Assembly: GCA_041658075.1 (NCBI GenBank)
Contig: JBBAAW010000006.1
Location: 1 to 47,617 of the forward strand
Source: JBBAAW01 sp041658075
GTDB taxonomy: Bacteria; Patescibacteriota; WWE3; UBA101185; UBA10185
Length of the DNA stretch: 47,617 nucleotides
Direction of reading: 5' to 3'
Shown here: piece after piece, positions 31,628-39,290 of the stretch
How the letters are laid out: each line of letters starts with the position of its first letter
Position numbering within the stretch: the first letter of the stretch is position 1
Program-made: the position numbers and the translations under genes
Notes under the pieces: model-generated
Databases searched by the model: none
The model's input: the letters and a program-made list of their open reading frames with translations, nothing else
What the model was told of the DNA's origin: nothing

Positions 31628-32080
31628 TTACTTTATCACATTTATCCCTTTGACCCTATCAAAATCGGTGTCGAAGGTGGCAATTTTGTTTACGCCTAAA
31701 ATTTGCATACTTTTTACAATCAAAGCGTCACGGGGCCGTAAGTCGTACTTTGACATAATCGACAGAACTTCTCTAATATCTTGATGCTTAAAAACAGGAT
31801 TAACAATTTTTAGCTTCCTTATAGCTAAAGTATCCTCTGTGATAATTCTTAGAGCCTCCTGAATATTTTTCTCCGTGGGTTTTGCTAACTTCTTCCTTGT
31901 TAAAGTCCTTGAAACATACCAAACCTCATCCATTATCAACGGATTAAGGATCAAAACAATGCCCTTCTTGTATAAATCTGTAAGAATATTTTTGGCTTTG
32001 GTGTGAAAGTCGTCTCCGCTTATTTGATAGGCAATTAGGAAACTGCTGTCCAAGAAAACTGCATCGCTAAAATTTTTCAT
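31628..32080 (-). CDS. PIN-domain toxin (VapC-like)
   Basis: 150-residue PIN nuclease: FLDSSFLIAYQ (D11), a central acidic residue in MDEVWYV, RPRDALIV and FDTDFDR at the end. The four acidic positions of the metal site can all be placed. VapC proteins cut tRNA or rRNA. It overlaps the antitoxin gene by 14 nt. Confidence 0.88.
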   Translation of the reverse strand: MKNFSDAVFLDSSFLIAYQISGDDFHTKAKNILTDLYKKGIVLILNPLIMDEVWYVSRTLTRKKLAKPTEKNIQEALRIITEDTLAIRKLKIVNPVFKHQDIREVLSIMSKYDLRPRDALIVKSMQILGVNKIATFDTDFDRVKGINVIK

Positions 32081-32342
32081 ACGGGTTTTCTCTACAATAC
32101 TTGATTATCTCCATAACCTCTTGAGTCGACGCGTTTAATTTTATCTTTCCAGTATGACTCCTAACATACTCCTCGATCTCGTGGTCAGACATTTGCTTTT
32201 TCTCTGGTTCCTCTATAATTTCGTAGGATATTCTGTTTTTCCTCGTAGATACATGCCTAAGCCGAGTTCCGGGAAGTATTCCAAATCTCCTTGGTATGGT
32301 TACGGCAACACTATTTCCTATGGCAAAAACTTTTTGTAGCAT
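32067..32342 (-). CDS. AbrB/MazE-type antitoxin
   Basis: 91 residues. The N-terminal swapped-hairpin DNA-binding domain MLQKVFAIGNSVAVTIPRRFGILPG is followed by an acidic C-terminal tail that would wrap the toxin. It is leaderless: promoter TTGCAA-17-TATATA-6-ATG. Two direct repeats that cover the promoter are the likely autoregulation site. Confidence 0.88.
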   Translation of the reverse strand: MLQKVFAIGNSVAVTIPRRFGILPGTRLRHVSTRKNRISYEIIEEPEKKQMSDHEIEEYVRSHTGKIKLNASTQEVMEIIKYCRENPYEKF

Positions 32343-32348
32343 GAGAAT

Positions 32349-32377
32349 TATATATCACTTCTTTAAACATTTTGCAA
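32349..32377 (-). promoter_or_regulatory. leaderless promoter of the AbrB/PIN operon
   Basis: TTGCAA (32377-32372), 17 bp, TATATA (32354-32349), 6 nt, ATG at 32342, on the minus strand. Confidence 0.65.
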
Positions 32378-32395
32378 GGGTTTGTTTAAACATTT
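32362..32395. promoter_or_regulatory. operator direct repeats TTTAAACATTT
   Basis: Two identical 11-mers at 32362-32372 and 32385-32395, 23 bp apart, about two helical turns. The first fills the promoter spacer, the second lies upstream of the -35. They fit a binding site for the antitoxin-toxin complex. Confidence 0.6.
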
Positions 32396-32428
32396 AAAGT
32401 AAGTTTACAACATTTTTGTTGGAATTTG

Positions 32429-33562
32429 TTAAAACAAATTCACTACATCCTTGGCGGTTACAACAACGGTTAGAGCTAACAGTCCAACCATGCCCCATTT
32501 ATGCAAACCAGCTTCAAATTTGGGACTTACTTTTTTTCTTGTTAATGCCTCAAACAATACAAAAACCGCCCTTCCGCCATCCAAGGCTGGAATAGGTAAA
32601 ATGTTTATAAACGCGAGGGATAAAGAGAGAATGGCTATGAAATCTAAAAGACCTAAAACAGCGTCAAGCCCTTTGTAATTTAAAATTATCCCCACCACCG
32701 CAAAAATCCCTACCGGACCTGAAACCCCGGCAGAAACGGGCTCCACACTTTTTTGTGCAATGGAAGAGCTTACTAACTGGGAGAATGTTGACAATGAGTA
32801 ACCTAGAATATTAAGCGAATGCTGAAAACCGGAGGTAATTTTGCTGACTAAACTACTCCCGTAGTCAATACTGACAGATGTTGCCAAAGCTACACCTAAA
32901 AAACCATTACCATTTGAGTCAACAGTTGGTACAATCTTAACCTCTCTGATGGCGGGCTTTATCTTCTTAGTGTCCAAAAGTTTTACCCAAATTTCTTTAC
33001 CGGCTTTATCTTTTACCTGGTATCTAACATCAAATACATTAAAAACGCGTTTTCCGTTAATTTCCGTAATTGATTCCCCCAAACCTACACCGGCAGTCTT
33101 AGCAGCTGAGCCGTCCTCAAAGCCAAAAACCACAGTGCTGTTTTTTATAACACGACCGTATTTAAAATCGTAGTCATATAGTAGAGGCAGGCTAGAAGTT
33201 TTAAAATTATTTATCCCAAAAAATATGTAAAACACTGACACAGCCAAAACTAAATTCATGGTAACACCAGCCACCAAAATTAAGATCCGCTTCCACGGGT
33301 TGATGTTGGCAAAGTTTCCCATGTCGTTCTTATCAAAAACCCCGTTCTCGTCCTCCCCAGCCACCTTAACAAACCCGCCAAAGGGTAAAGCGTTTATAGA
33401 GTAAACCGTGTCGCCAATTTTTTTACCCCAAACACGCGGTGGAATACCAAAACCAAACTCCTCCACACGCACACCCATTTTACGGGCCACAAAAAAATGA
33501 CCTAGTTCATGAATTAAAACCAATAGAGATAAGATTAGGATGAAAACAATAAGCGTGATCAT
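32429..33562 (-). CDS. rseP: site-2 zinc metalloprotease RseP
   Basis: An intramembrane protease that cuts anti-sigma factors or signal-peptide remnants. 377 residues: first helix with the zinc motif LVLIHELGHFFVARK (HExxH), FGIPPRV, one PDZ-like domain at about 130-220, and the second metal motif NILPIPALDGGRAVFVLFE near 318. There are about four membrane segments. It follows frr by 12 nt; the frr-rseP order is common. Confidence 0.94.
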   Translation of the reverse strand: MITLIVFILILSLLVLIHELGHFFVARKMGVRVEEFGFGIPPRVWGKKIGDTVYSINALPFGGFVKVAGEDENGVFDKNDMGNFANINPWKRILILVAGVTMNLVLAVSVFYIFFGINNFKTSSLPLLYDYDFKYGRVIKNSTVVFGFEDGSAAKTAGVGLGESITEINGKRVFNVFDVRYQVKDKAGKEIWVKLLDTKKIKPAIREVKIVPTVDSNGNGFLGVALATSVSIDYGSSLVSKITSGFQHSLNILGYSLSTFSQLVSSSIAQKSVEPVSAGVSGPVGIFAVVGIILNYKGLDAVLGLLDFIAILSLSLAFINILPIPALDGGRAVFVLFEALTRKKVSPKFEAGLHKWGMVGLLALTVVVTAKDVVNLF

Positions 33563-33574
33563 GACACAACAGCT

Positions 33575-34123
33575 TTAAATCTTTAAAATTTCCTCTTTCT
33601 TAGTGTCGCTGGCCTCTTCCGCCCGCTTTACATATTCTTTAACAATATCCTCCACCTCTTCTTTTTGGTTAAATTTGTCGTCTTCACCAATTTCTTTGTC
33701 GGCAAAAGCTTTGTCAACCTGCTTCATAGCGTCTTGCCTAAGATTTCTCATGGAATTTTTGCACTCCTCCAGCTTTGCCCCCACCATTTTAACCATTTCT
33801 TTGCGCCGCTCCTCAGTTAACGCGGGAATCGGCACTTTTACACTGTCCCCTCCTGTAACAGGGTTAACGCCTAAAGAGCTTTCCCTTAAGGCTTTTTCCA
33901 CCTCTTTTAAAAGCGACTTATCCCACGGAGCAATTACAATGGTTTGAGCCTCCGGTACAGAAATTGAACCCACTTCTTTTATTCTCATTCGACTTCCGTA
34001 CGCATCCAGCTCAATATTTTCCACCAAAGCTGCTGATGCCCGACCAGTACGAATTTTGGTAAGTTCCGCCACAAAAAATTCCAGCGATAAAATAAGTTTT
34101 TGGTTTAATTCCTTAAAAAGCAT
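33575..34123 (-). CDS. frr: ribosome recycling factor
   Basis: Splits the post-termination ribosome with EF-G. From Met 34123, 182 residues: LVENIELDAYGSRMRIKEVGSISVPEAQTIVIAPWDKSLLKEVEKALRESSLGVNP and the C-terminal helix typical of RRF. An upstream Met at 34144 lies inside the end of the AAA_14 gene. A TATAAT is 9 nt upstream of 34123. Confidence 0.95.
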   Translation of the reverse strand: MLFKELNQKLILSLEFFVAELTKIRTGRASAALVENIELDAYGSRMRIKEVGSISVPEAQTIVIAPWDKSLLKEVEKALRESSLGVNPVTGGDSVKVPIPALTEERRKEMVKMVGAKLEECKNSMRNLRQDAMKQVDKAFADKEIGEDDKFNQKEEVEDIVKEYVKRAEEASDTKKEEILKI

Positions 34124-34133
34124 TGTGTGACGA

Positions 34134-35279
34134 TTATATAACAAAACCTAAATAATTGTGTTGGGAAATACCCTCAAAAGAGACACCTTTGTAGGTCTCA
34201 ACAAATTCTTTAGGCGCTTTAGCCTTCTTGGCTTTGCCAACGCTCCATTTAAACTCAAAGCCAAAAAGTTTACCTTCCCGCTCCTCCACCCAATCAACTT
34301 CCTTTTTATCGTGAGTCCGCCAAAAGTAATTGTTTGCATAAATGTCAGTATACAATTGCTTTTTTAGCCTCTCCATAACCAAAAAGTTTTCCCACAACAT
34401 CTCAACATCGTTCCTTAAAGAAAGCCCGTTATAATTTCTAATAAGCGTATTCCGCACCCCCAAGTCAACAAAATAATACCTGGAATTCGCTGTTATCTCT
34501 TTTCTTAAGTTTCTGCTAAAACCGCCTATTCTAACTATAATAAAAGCCTTTTCCAGCAAATCAAGATAGCGTTTAACCATTTCGATAGAAACACCTAAAG
34601 CATTGGCAAGCTCGTTGTACGACACCTCGTTACCTATTTGAAAAGCCAGCAACGCAAGCACCTCTTTAAGAATTCTGGGATTTTTAACGTCCGCCAGCTC
34701 CAAAATATCCTTATACAAACTAGCCTCTACAACCTCCTGCAGATATCTTACTTTTTCATTTTCCGACTTTAAATTTACAACTTTTGGATAACTACCAAAC
34801 CTTAACAAGTTCTCCAAATTGTCCTCCAAAAATGCGTTATCCTGCCAAGCAACGATTTCTGAAACCCACAAAGGATAAAGCATAAAGACCCTTTTTCTTC
34901 CGGTTAAGGGCTCGTTTATTTTTTCCGCCAGTTCAAAGGACGAAGATCCCGTAGTCACAATTTTTAAATCCGGCATCTGATCCTTAATGATTTTAAGATT
35001 TATTCCAATATCCTCCACTCTTTGTGCCTCATCAATAAAAACGTACTTGTTTTCCCCCAAATAATTTCTTATAGCCACCGGATCTCTGCTACTTAAAGTT
35101 CTTTGCGCAATAGCATTGTCGCCGTTCAGCATAAGAACCGACGACTTTAACTTGTCTTTTAACAAATTTAGTAGGGTAGTCTTACCCGACTGGCGTGGTC
35201 CATAAATAACCTCTATGTAATCTTCTTCTAAGAGCGACCTATAGAGCTTGTCTAATACGACTCTGTTGATGTCCTCCAT
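34134..35279 (-). CDS. AAA_14/DUF4143 ATPase
   Basis: 381 residues. Walker A is YGPRQSGKTTLLN (about 25-37), Walker B KYVFIDEAQRV, and sensor TTGSSSFEL. A winged-helix region follows (SYNELANALGVSIEMVKRYLDLLEKAFII), then the C-terminal DUF4143 nuclease-like domain (FLVMERLKKQ, KKEVDWVEEREGKLFGFEFKW). The family is common in small genomes as solitary genes; its job is not established. A strong leaderless promoter and an adjacent 24-bp palindrome suggest tight regulation. Confidence 0.88.
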   Translation of the reverse strand: MEDINRVVLDKLYRSLLEEDYIEVIYGPRQSGKTTLLNLLKDKLKSSVLMLNGDNAIAQRTLSSRDPVAIRNYLGENKYVFIDEAQRVEDIGINLKIIKDQMPDLKIVTTGSSSFELAEKINEPLTGRKRVFMLYPLWVSEIVAWQDNAFLEDNLENLLRFGSYPKVVNLKSENEKVRYLQEVVEASLYKDILELADVKNPRILKEVLALLAFQIGNEVSYNELANALGVSIEMVKRYLDLLEKAFIIVRIGGFSRNLRKEITANSRYYFVDLGVRNTLIRNYNGLSLRNDVEMLWENFLVMERLKKQLYTDIYANNYFWRTHDKKEVDWVEEREGKLFGFEFKWSVGKAKKAKAPKEFVETYKGVSFEGISQHNYLGFVI

Positions 35280-35286
35280 GCCAAGA

Positions 35287-35316
35287 ATTGTACCACCAAC
35301 CTTATATATTTGTCAA
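35287..35316 (-). promoter_or_regulatory. leaderless promoter of the AAA_14 gene (TTGACA-18-TACAAT)
   Basis: TTGACA (35316-35311), 18 bp, TACAAT (35292-35287), 7 nt, ATG at 35279, all on the minus strand. Consensus -35. Confidence 0.7.
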
Positions 35317-35421
35317 TATATACAAGGTGTACCTTGTATATTCGTAAGAATTTATAAGGCTCGTCGTCATTCCAAGTCCGCCAAGGGTTGCAACTTCACC
35401 AACTGCGACAGCTTTGGGCAT
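35302..35421 (-). CDS. possible 39-residue small protein
   Basis: Open from ATG at 35421 to TAA at 35304-35302, giving MPKAVAVGEVATLGG and a hydrophobic end TLYILTNI. The ATG is 6 nt after TAAAAT with TTCACT 16 bp further up, the same pattern as other leaderless genes here. The 3' part overlaps the palindrome and promoter of the AAA_14 gene, which may mean it is only chance or that it controls that gene in cis. Confidence 0.3.
   Translation of the reverse strand: MPKAVAVGEVATLGGLGMTTSLINSYEYTRYTLYILTNI
35318..35341. promoter_or_regulatory. 24-bp palindromic operator
   Basis: ATATACAAGGT (35318-35328) and ACCTTGTATAT (35331-35341) are exact inverted repeats around GT, ending 1 nt from the -35 box of the AAA_14 promoter. 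Confidence 0.65.
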
Positions 35422-35427
35422 AGATAT

Positions 35428-35455
35428 ATTTTACACTATTGCCCTGATCAGTGAA
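35428..35455 (-). promoter_or_regulatory. promoter candidate before the 39-residue ORF
   Basis: TTCACT (35455-35450), 16 bp, TAAAAT (35433-35428), 6 nt, ATG. It could also serve the AAA_14 gene. Confidence 0.4.
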
Positions 35456-35467
35456 TTTTTCTGATGA

Positions 35468-35923
35468 TTACTTTACCGAATAGCGAGTAAAGGCTCTAAT
35501 TTCTACCTTTTCGCCCAATTTTGCCACGGTTTCTTTTATTAAATCGCCAATTTTCTTACTGGAATCACGCACATACTCTGCATCCGTTAAAGCCGCAACA
35601 TCCGCAAACTCTTCCGTAGCTACCTGCATAACAATCTCTTTGCCTAGTTTCTGAAACTCCTCCGTTTTTGCTACAAAGTCAGTTTCACACCCCAACATTA
35701 GCAAACTACCAACCTTAGCGCCAGCATGGATATAAGAGAAGACCAATCCCTCCCCTGCGGTCTTGTCGGCCCGTTTCTCCAGCTTAGCCAAACCCCTTTC
35801 CATTAAAATTTTGACTGCTTTTTCAAAGTTTCCGTCTGTTTCTTCCAAAACCTTCTTAGTATCCATTACACCTGCACCAGTTTGTTCTCTTAATTTCTTG
35901 ATTTGCTCAATATTTATACTCAT
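35468..35923 (-). CDS. tsf: elongation factor Ts, one-domain short form
   Basis: Exchanges GDP on EF-Tu. 151 residues: the N-terminal UBA-like domain IEQIKKLREQTGAGVMDTKKVLEETDGNFEKAV with the TGAGVMDTKK motif, then GLVFSYIHAGAKVGSLLMLGCETDFVAKTEEF. The second half of the core domain and the coiled coil are missing compared with E. coli (283 residues). Its ATG overlaps the stop of the displaced rpsB tail (ATGA). Confidence 0.94.
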   Translation of the reverse strand: MSINIEQIKKLREQTGAGVMDTKKVLEETDGNFEKAVKILMERGLAKLEKRADKTAGEGLVFSYIHAGAKVGSLLMLGCETDFVAKTEEFQKLGKEIVMQVATEEFADVAALTDAEYVRDSSKKIGDLIKETVAKLGEKVEIRAFTRYSVK

Positions 35924-36057
35924 TTTGCCTCTTTTTCCTTTTTTACCGGTTTTTTAACTTGAGTAACTTTCTTGACCACTTTGCTTTTAACTTTAACGGC
36001 TAGAGTCTTCTCATTACCACTAGTTGCGGGGGCTACTTCAGATGCCTTTTCCACCAT
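35920..36057 (-). pseudogene. displaced C-terminal tail of uS2 (frame-shifted)
   Basis: A reading frame of 45 codons from ATG 36057 to TGA at 35920: a Lys/Val-rich tail (KVKSKVVKKVTQVKKPVKKEKEAK) that ends in an ATGA overlap with tsf. It runs in another frame than rpsB. Adding one A to the AAAAA run (minus strand, 36085-36081) would fuse it to the rpsB product. It may be an assembly indel, a real frameshift, or a separate short ORF. Confidence 0.45.
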
Positions 36058-36866
36058 AACAGTGTATCCTCCGCCGTAGATTTTTCTGCTGCTCTAGGAG
36101 CTTCTGATGCTGTTTCCTGAGTAGCTTTGTCACCTTCACCCTTTTTAGCGTTATCCATGGATTTGAGCTTCTCGTACTCCTTATACCCCTCCTCCACACA
36201 GTCAGCTAAAACTTTAAGAATTTTACCCACTGACTTTGCCGCATCATCGTTACCAGGAATAATCTTTAAAATACCTGTAGGATCGGAATTTGTGTCAATT
36301 AAAGCAACTACCGGCACATTAAAAATTCTGCATTCATTTATTGCTGTACGCTCGCGCTTAGCGTCAACCACCACTACTGCTTGAGGCTCACCCTTAAGTC
36401 CCACCACCCCGCCAAAAAACTTCTCAAGCCGTGTAATCTCCCTATCAATCAAAAGTCGCTCTTTTTTGGTGAACATGGCAAGATCCCCTGCGTCGCGCTT
36501 CTTTTTAAAACCGGTTAGCTTCTCTATGCTTTTCTTAATGATTTTGTAATTGGTTATGGTGCCACCCATCCATCTTTCGTTCATATAAAAAGCCCCACAC
36601 CTGATAGCCTCATCTTTAGCAATCTGAGCGACTTGTTTTTTGGTACAGACAAAAATAATTTGCCCACCTTTTGACGCCACATCAAACAAATACTCCCCCG
36701 CTTCCTTTAGAAGTTTATGGGTTTGGTCAAGATCTAAAATATGAACGCCGTTTTTAGCTGCGTAGATATAAGGCTCCATTTTGGGATTCCACTTATTTGT
36801 AGAGTGACCAAAATGCGCACCCGCGTCTAAAAGCTCTTCAACTGTTGGAAATTTGTAGTCTTTCAT
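36033..36866 (-). CDS. rpsB: ribosomal protein uS2
   Basis: 277 residues: VEELLDAGAHFGHSTNKWNPKMEPYIYAAKNGVHILDLDQT, then FVCTKKQVAQIAKDEA, NERWMGGTITNYK and the block PVVALIDTNSDPTG. After residue about 235 a low-complexity tail begins (KKGEGDKATQETASEAPRAAEKS) and ends oddly with DTLLWWKRHLK, suggesting a frame error near 36081-36085. The promoter region is TTGATT-16-TATCAT ending 9 nt before the ATG. It is the first gene of the rpsB-tsf operon. Confidence 0.95.
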   Translation of the reverse strand: MKDYKFPTVEELLDAGAHFGHSTNKWNPKMEPYIYAAKNGVHILDLDQTHKLLKEAGEYLFDVASKGGQIIFVCTKKQVAQIAKDEAIRCGAFYMNERWMGGTITNYKIIKKSIEKLTGFKKKRDAGDLAMFTKKERLLIDREITRLEKFFGGVVGLKGEPQAVVVVDAKRERTAINECRIFNVPVVALIDTNSDPTGILKIIPGNDDAAKSVGKILKVLADCVEEGYKEYEKLKSMDNAKKGEGDKATQETASEAPRAAEKSTAEDTLLWWKRHLK

Positions 36867-36914
36867 TGCTATGGCATGATACCATAAATTGTTGGGTAAT
36901 CAAGCCTTTTAGCC

Positions 36915-37703
36915 ATGAATAATGAATCCAAACAAAAATATATAGACGGCTTAAAAGTTTATCACAAGAAACTCGAATCACTCATACAACAGAGTTACAA
37001 CGTCGACACAGAATATCTAGAAGTTCTCTCTTGGGGATATCACACCACCGCCATTTATATTAAATCAAACAAGGCTAAGGAATACCTTTTGAAGCTTGCC
37101 GATTGGAGTAAGAAAAAAGAAAAAGCCATTTTAAAAGATGTTGACCTGTCAAATAGGCTTCGCGATACCATACCTACCCCCATTTACATTAAAACACTCA
37201 GCGATAATTATATCTGTCGATTTGAGGATAAAATAGTGCGACTTTCACATTATATTTCCGGGCTTGCTCCGCTGGATATGAATTTTGACATTTTGGGACA
37301 GATGGTCGCTGTGCTAAAGAAGATACATTCTTTTCCGGCGATGCCGGGAAATGTTCTACTTCACGGAGACCTTACCCCGCACAATATCTTAGTGTCATTT
37401 GGGAAAATTGTGGCAGTAATGGATTTTGAAATGTCGTTCATTGGACCACGGGAGTGGGACATTGCAAGAACAGCGTTTTTTAGTTGGAATTACATGAAAG
37501 ACACGTCGTTCGAAAGAGTCGCTCAGTTTATACTGAAAAAATATGAAGACGGTTCTATAGATGCGGACTTAATTTATAAATATACTGTGAAAAATGCTCA
37601 AAAACATCTAGAATCGATAGAGAAACATCAGAATAATTATGAGCGACAGACGGACTGGGAGCGGGATTATTTGTTTGCAAAAAGTCAGCTGAAAAGAATA
37701 TAA
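36915..37703 (+). CDS. APH/choline-kinase-like phosphotransferase
   Basis: 262 residues with a protein-kinase-like fold. The catalytic loop is LLHGDLTPHNILVSFG (about 151-166) and the metal motif VMDFEMSFIGPREWDIA follows. The nucleotide-binding N-lobe contains YHTTAIYI and KKKEKAI. Substrates in the family are aminoglycosides, choline, homoserine or sugars; this one cannot be assigned. It is divergent from rpsB. I see no convincing promoter near the ATG. A strong promoter for the following tiny ORF lies in its 3' end. Confidence 0.85.
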   Translation: MNNESKQKYIDGLKVYHKKLESLIQQSYNVDTEYLEVLSWGYHTTAIYIKSNKAKEYLLKLADWSKKKEKAILKDVDLSNRLRDTIPTPIYIKTLSDNYICRFEDKIVRLSHYISGLAPLDMNFDILGQMVAVLKKIHSFPAMPGNVLLHGDLTPHNILVSFGKIVAVMDFEMSFIGPREWDIARTAFFSWNYMKDTSFERVAQFILKKYEDGSIDADLIYKYTVKNAQKHLESIEKHQNNYERQTDWERDYLFAKSQLKRI

Positions 37704-37704
37704 T
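37675..37704 (+). promoter_or_regulatory. promoter TTGCAA-18-TATAAT for the 13-codon ORF
   Basis: TTGCAA (37675-37680), 18 bp, perfect TATAAT (37699-37704). The predicted start is near 37711, leaving a leader of about 32 nt with a full AAAGGAGGTGA ribosome-binding site at 37727-37737. Confidence 0.7.
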
Positions 37705-37742
37705 CCAATTGAAAATTATTTTTACAAAAGGAGGTGAGTTTA

Positions 37743-37784
37743 ATGTCAGGTGGCATTACAGGCGGGGCGGGAGGAGGTACTTAA
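37743..37784 (+). CDS. 13-residue Gly-rich peptide
   Basis: ATG at 37743 to TAA at 37782-37784 encodes MSGGITGGAGGGT. The ORF has the strongest ribosome-binding site in the window (GGAGG 8 nt before the ATG) and its own consensus promoter, and its stop abuts the stop of the opposite gene. Seven of 13 residues are glycine. It has no match I know. It may be a real micropeptide, the start of a gene that lost its 3' part, or a leader peptide without a downstream partner. Confidence 0.5.
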   Translation: MSGGITGGAGGGT

Positions 37785-39290
37785 TCAAATAGACTTCAAA
37801 GGTCGATCTTGTTCAAAATGCAATCTTAGTTTAACTGCGGCTTCCGCTTTTGCTAGTTGTCGGCCAAAATCACAAGCCGCACCCAAATCGGAAATCAACA
37901 TCTCTTTTATTGCCGTAGCACACAAACCTCTAGCTGCTTTAGGCTTTTTTCCGTCAATTTTTAGGGTTGTCAATGGTGTTGCCCCGTTGGGAGAGAGAAA
38001 CTCCGCAATAATTTCCTTACCGACAACTTTTATTGTGTAGTAGCTCCGCGGATCGTAAATGCAGGTGCGGGATAGGGAATCATTTTTTTCTATCACTAGA
38101 GAGGCTGGAACCCAATCCGCCTCGTAAATCTCCGCAATATGAGAAATTGTGGTTAAACTGCCAACATTCTTGCCAACTTGTTGCGCCAGTTCCTCCTGAA
38201 ACTTGCGTAAAGCAAAAGCGTTTAACGGCCACGCTCCGTACATATCGTTATTTCTAAAAATTGCCGTCATATAAAGCTCCTCTCCCATACATTGCGCCAA
38301 AAGCATCACTAAACACGGTACTTTCCATCCTTTGGTCTGGCCACCTTCTTTTTGGTTTTGACCTTTTGGAGGAAAATTGTCGTTCTGAGTTTCCCAAAGT
38401 ACTGCCACCGCTCCTCTGTCGTAAGGAAATCGCTTCAACTTTTCCGCCATAATTTTTTGCTGATCTACACCATCACCCCAGTTAAAAATACGCTCACCGT
38501 AAGTGTAGGACTCACTACCATCCCCGTTATTACTAAAAAACCCTTTATAATATTTGTTCAGGGACTTGCTATTAAAATTAAGGTATAACTCTATTTTGGG
38601 GGACTTTGTGGACTCTTTTTCTATCACAACAGAAAGATTTTGAACTTGCTTGACTTTCCCATACATACCCGGCGTATCCACACCAAACCTCACAATAGTT
38701 TTTAAGACATCCAACCAAGCATCACCAATGTAATCTCTGCGAATCTTAAAAACGGAAAGGTCGCTGGGAAAACCGGTCTTTAACGCCACTTTTTCTTCCG
38801 AAAATACTTGTGGCTTACCAAAGGGCTTCTCCGATGGAAGTTTTTGTACAAAATCCCTAACCTCCTCTAAAGGACGCATAATCATATTGTGTACAAAAAC
38901 ACTTCTTCTTAATAACTCCAAGGCTTTTATGGGAATTTCTTTGTCAATTATTGCTTCGTCATCCCCCACAACTTTGCGGGTTTTCAGATCAATCCCACTT
39001 TTAAAAAACTTCAGTAACGCCTCCCCGCTCCCCTGCCGATCAGGTCCACAAATTACCAGATGTCTAATTTTTGGGTTGGCCAAGATATTTCTTAATAACG
39101 GATTAATACCTCTTTTAGTGTAAAGTTGTCCGCAAACACTATATAATCTACCTAACTCTTTTGAACTACCACCATCCAAAACTTCTGCCACACTTTCCTT
39201 AGGCATCCATAAAGTAGCCACACCTACACTAGAATCAAAGTCCCCCACCAAAAGTCGGTCTTTAAAATAAATCGGCCACGCTACTTCCAT
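37785..39290 (-). CDS. thymidylate synthase (ThyA-like) with extra N-terminal domain
   Basis: 501 residues. The C-terminal part (about 185-450) is ThyA-like: DAWLDVLKTIVRFG, the catalytic cysteine in WKVPCLVMLLAQC (about 330), and the dUMP site FRNNDMYGAWPLNAFALRKFQEELA. The N-terminal ~170 residues (LLVGDFDSSVGVATLW, VCGPDRQGSGEALLKFF) resemble the DUF4346 type found next to archaeal and methanogen-type thymidylate synthases. It makes dTMP from dUMP. The gene overlaps the HIT-deaminase gene, which would supply dUMP from dCMP. It converges on the 13-codon ORF with no gap. Confidence 0.82.
   Translation of the reverse strand: MEVAWPIYFKDRLLVGDFDSSVGVATLWMPKESVAEVLDGGSSKELGRLYSVCGQLYTKRGINPLLRNILANPKIRHLVICGPDRQGSGEALLKFFKSGIDLKTRKVVGDDEAIIDKEIPIKALELLRRSVFVHNMIMRPLEEVRDFVQKLPSEKPFGKPQVFSEEKVALKTGFPSDLSVFKIRRDYIGDAWLDVLKTIVRFGVDTPGMYGKVKQVQNLSVVIEKESTKSPKIELYLNFNSKSLNKYYKGFFSNNGDGSESYTYGERIFNWGDGVDQQKIMAEKLKRFPYDRGAVAVLWETQNDNFPPKGQNQKEGGQTKGWKVPCLVMLLAQCMGEELYMTAIFRNNDMYGAWPLNAFALRKFQEELAQQVGKNVGSLTTISHIAEIYEADWVPASLVIEKNDSLSRTCIYDPRSYYTIKVVGKEIIAEFLSPNGATPLTTLKIDGKKPKAARGLCATAIKEMLISDLGAACDFGRQLAKAEAAVKLRLHFEQDRPLKSI

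Noticed and set aside
36081..36085. Programmed -1 frameshift in rpsB
   Set aside because: The run is only AAAAA and no clear stimulatory hairpin or good slippery heptamer is present; an indel explains it better.
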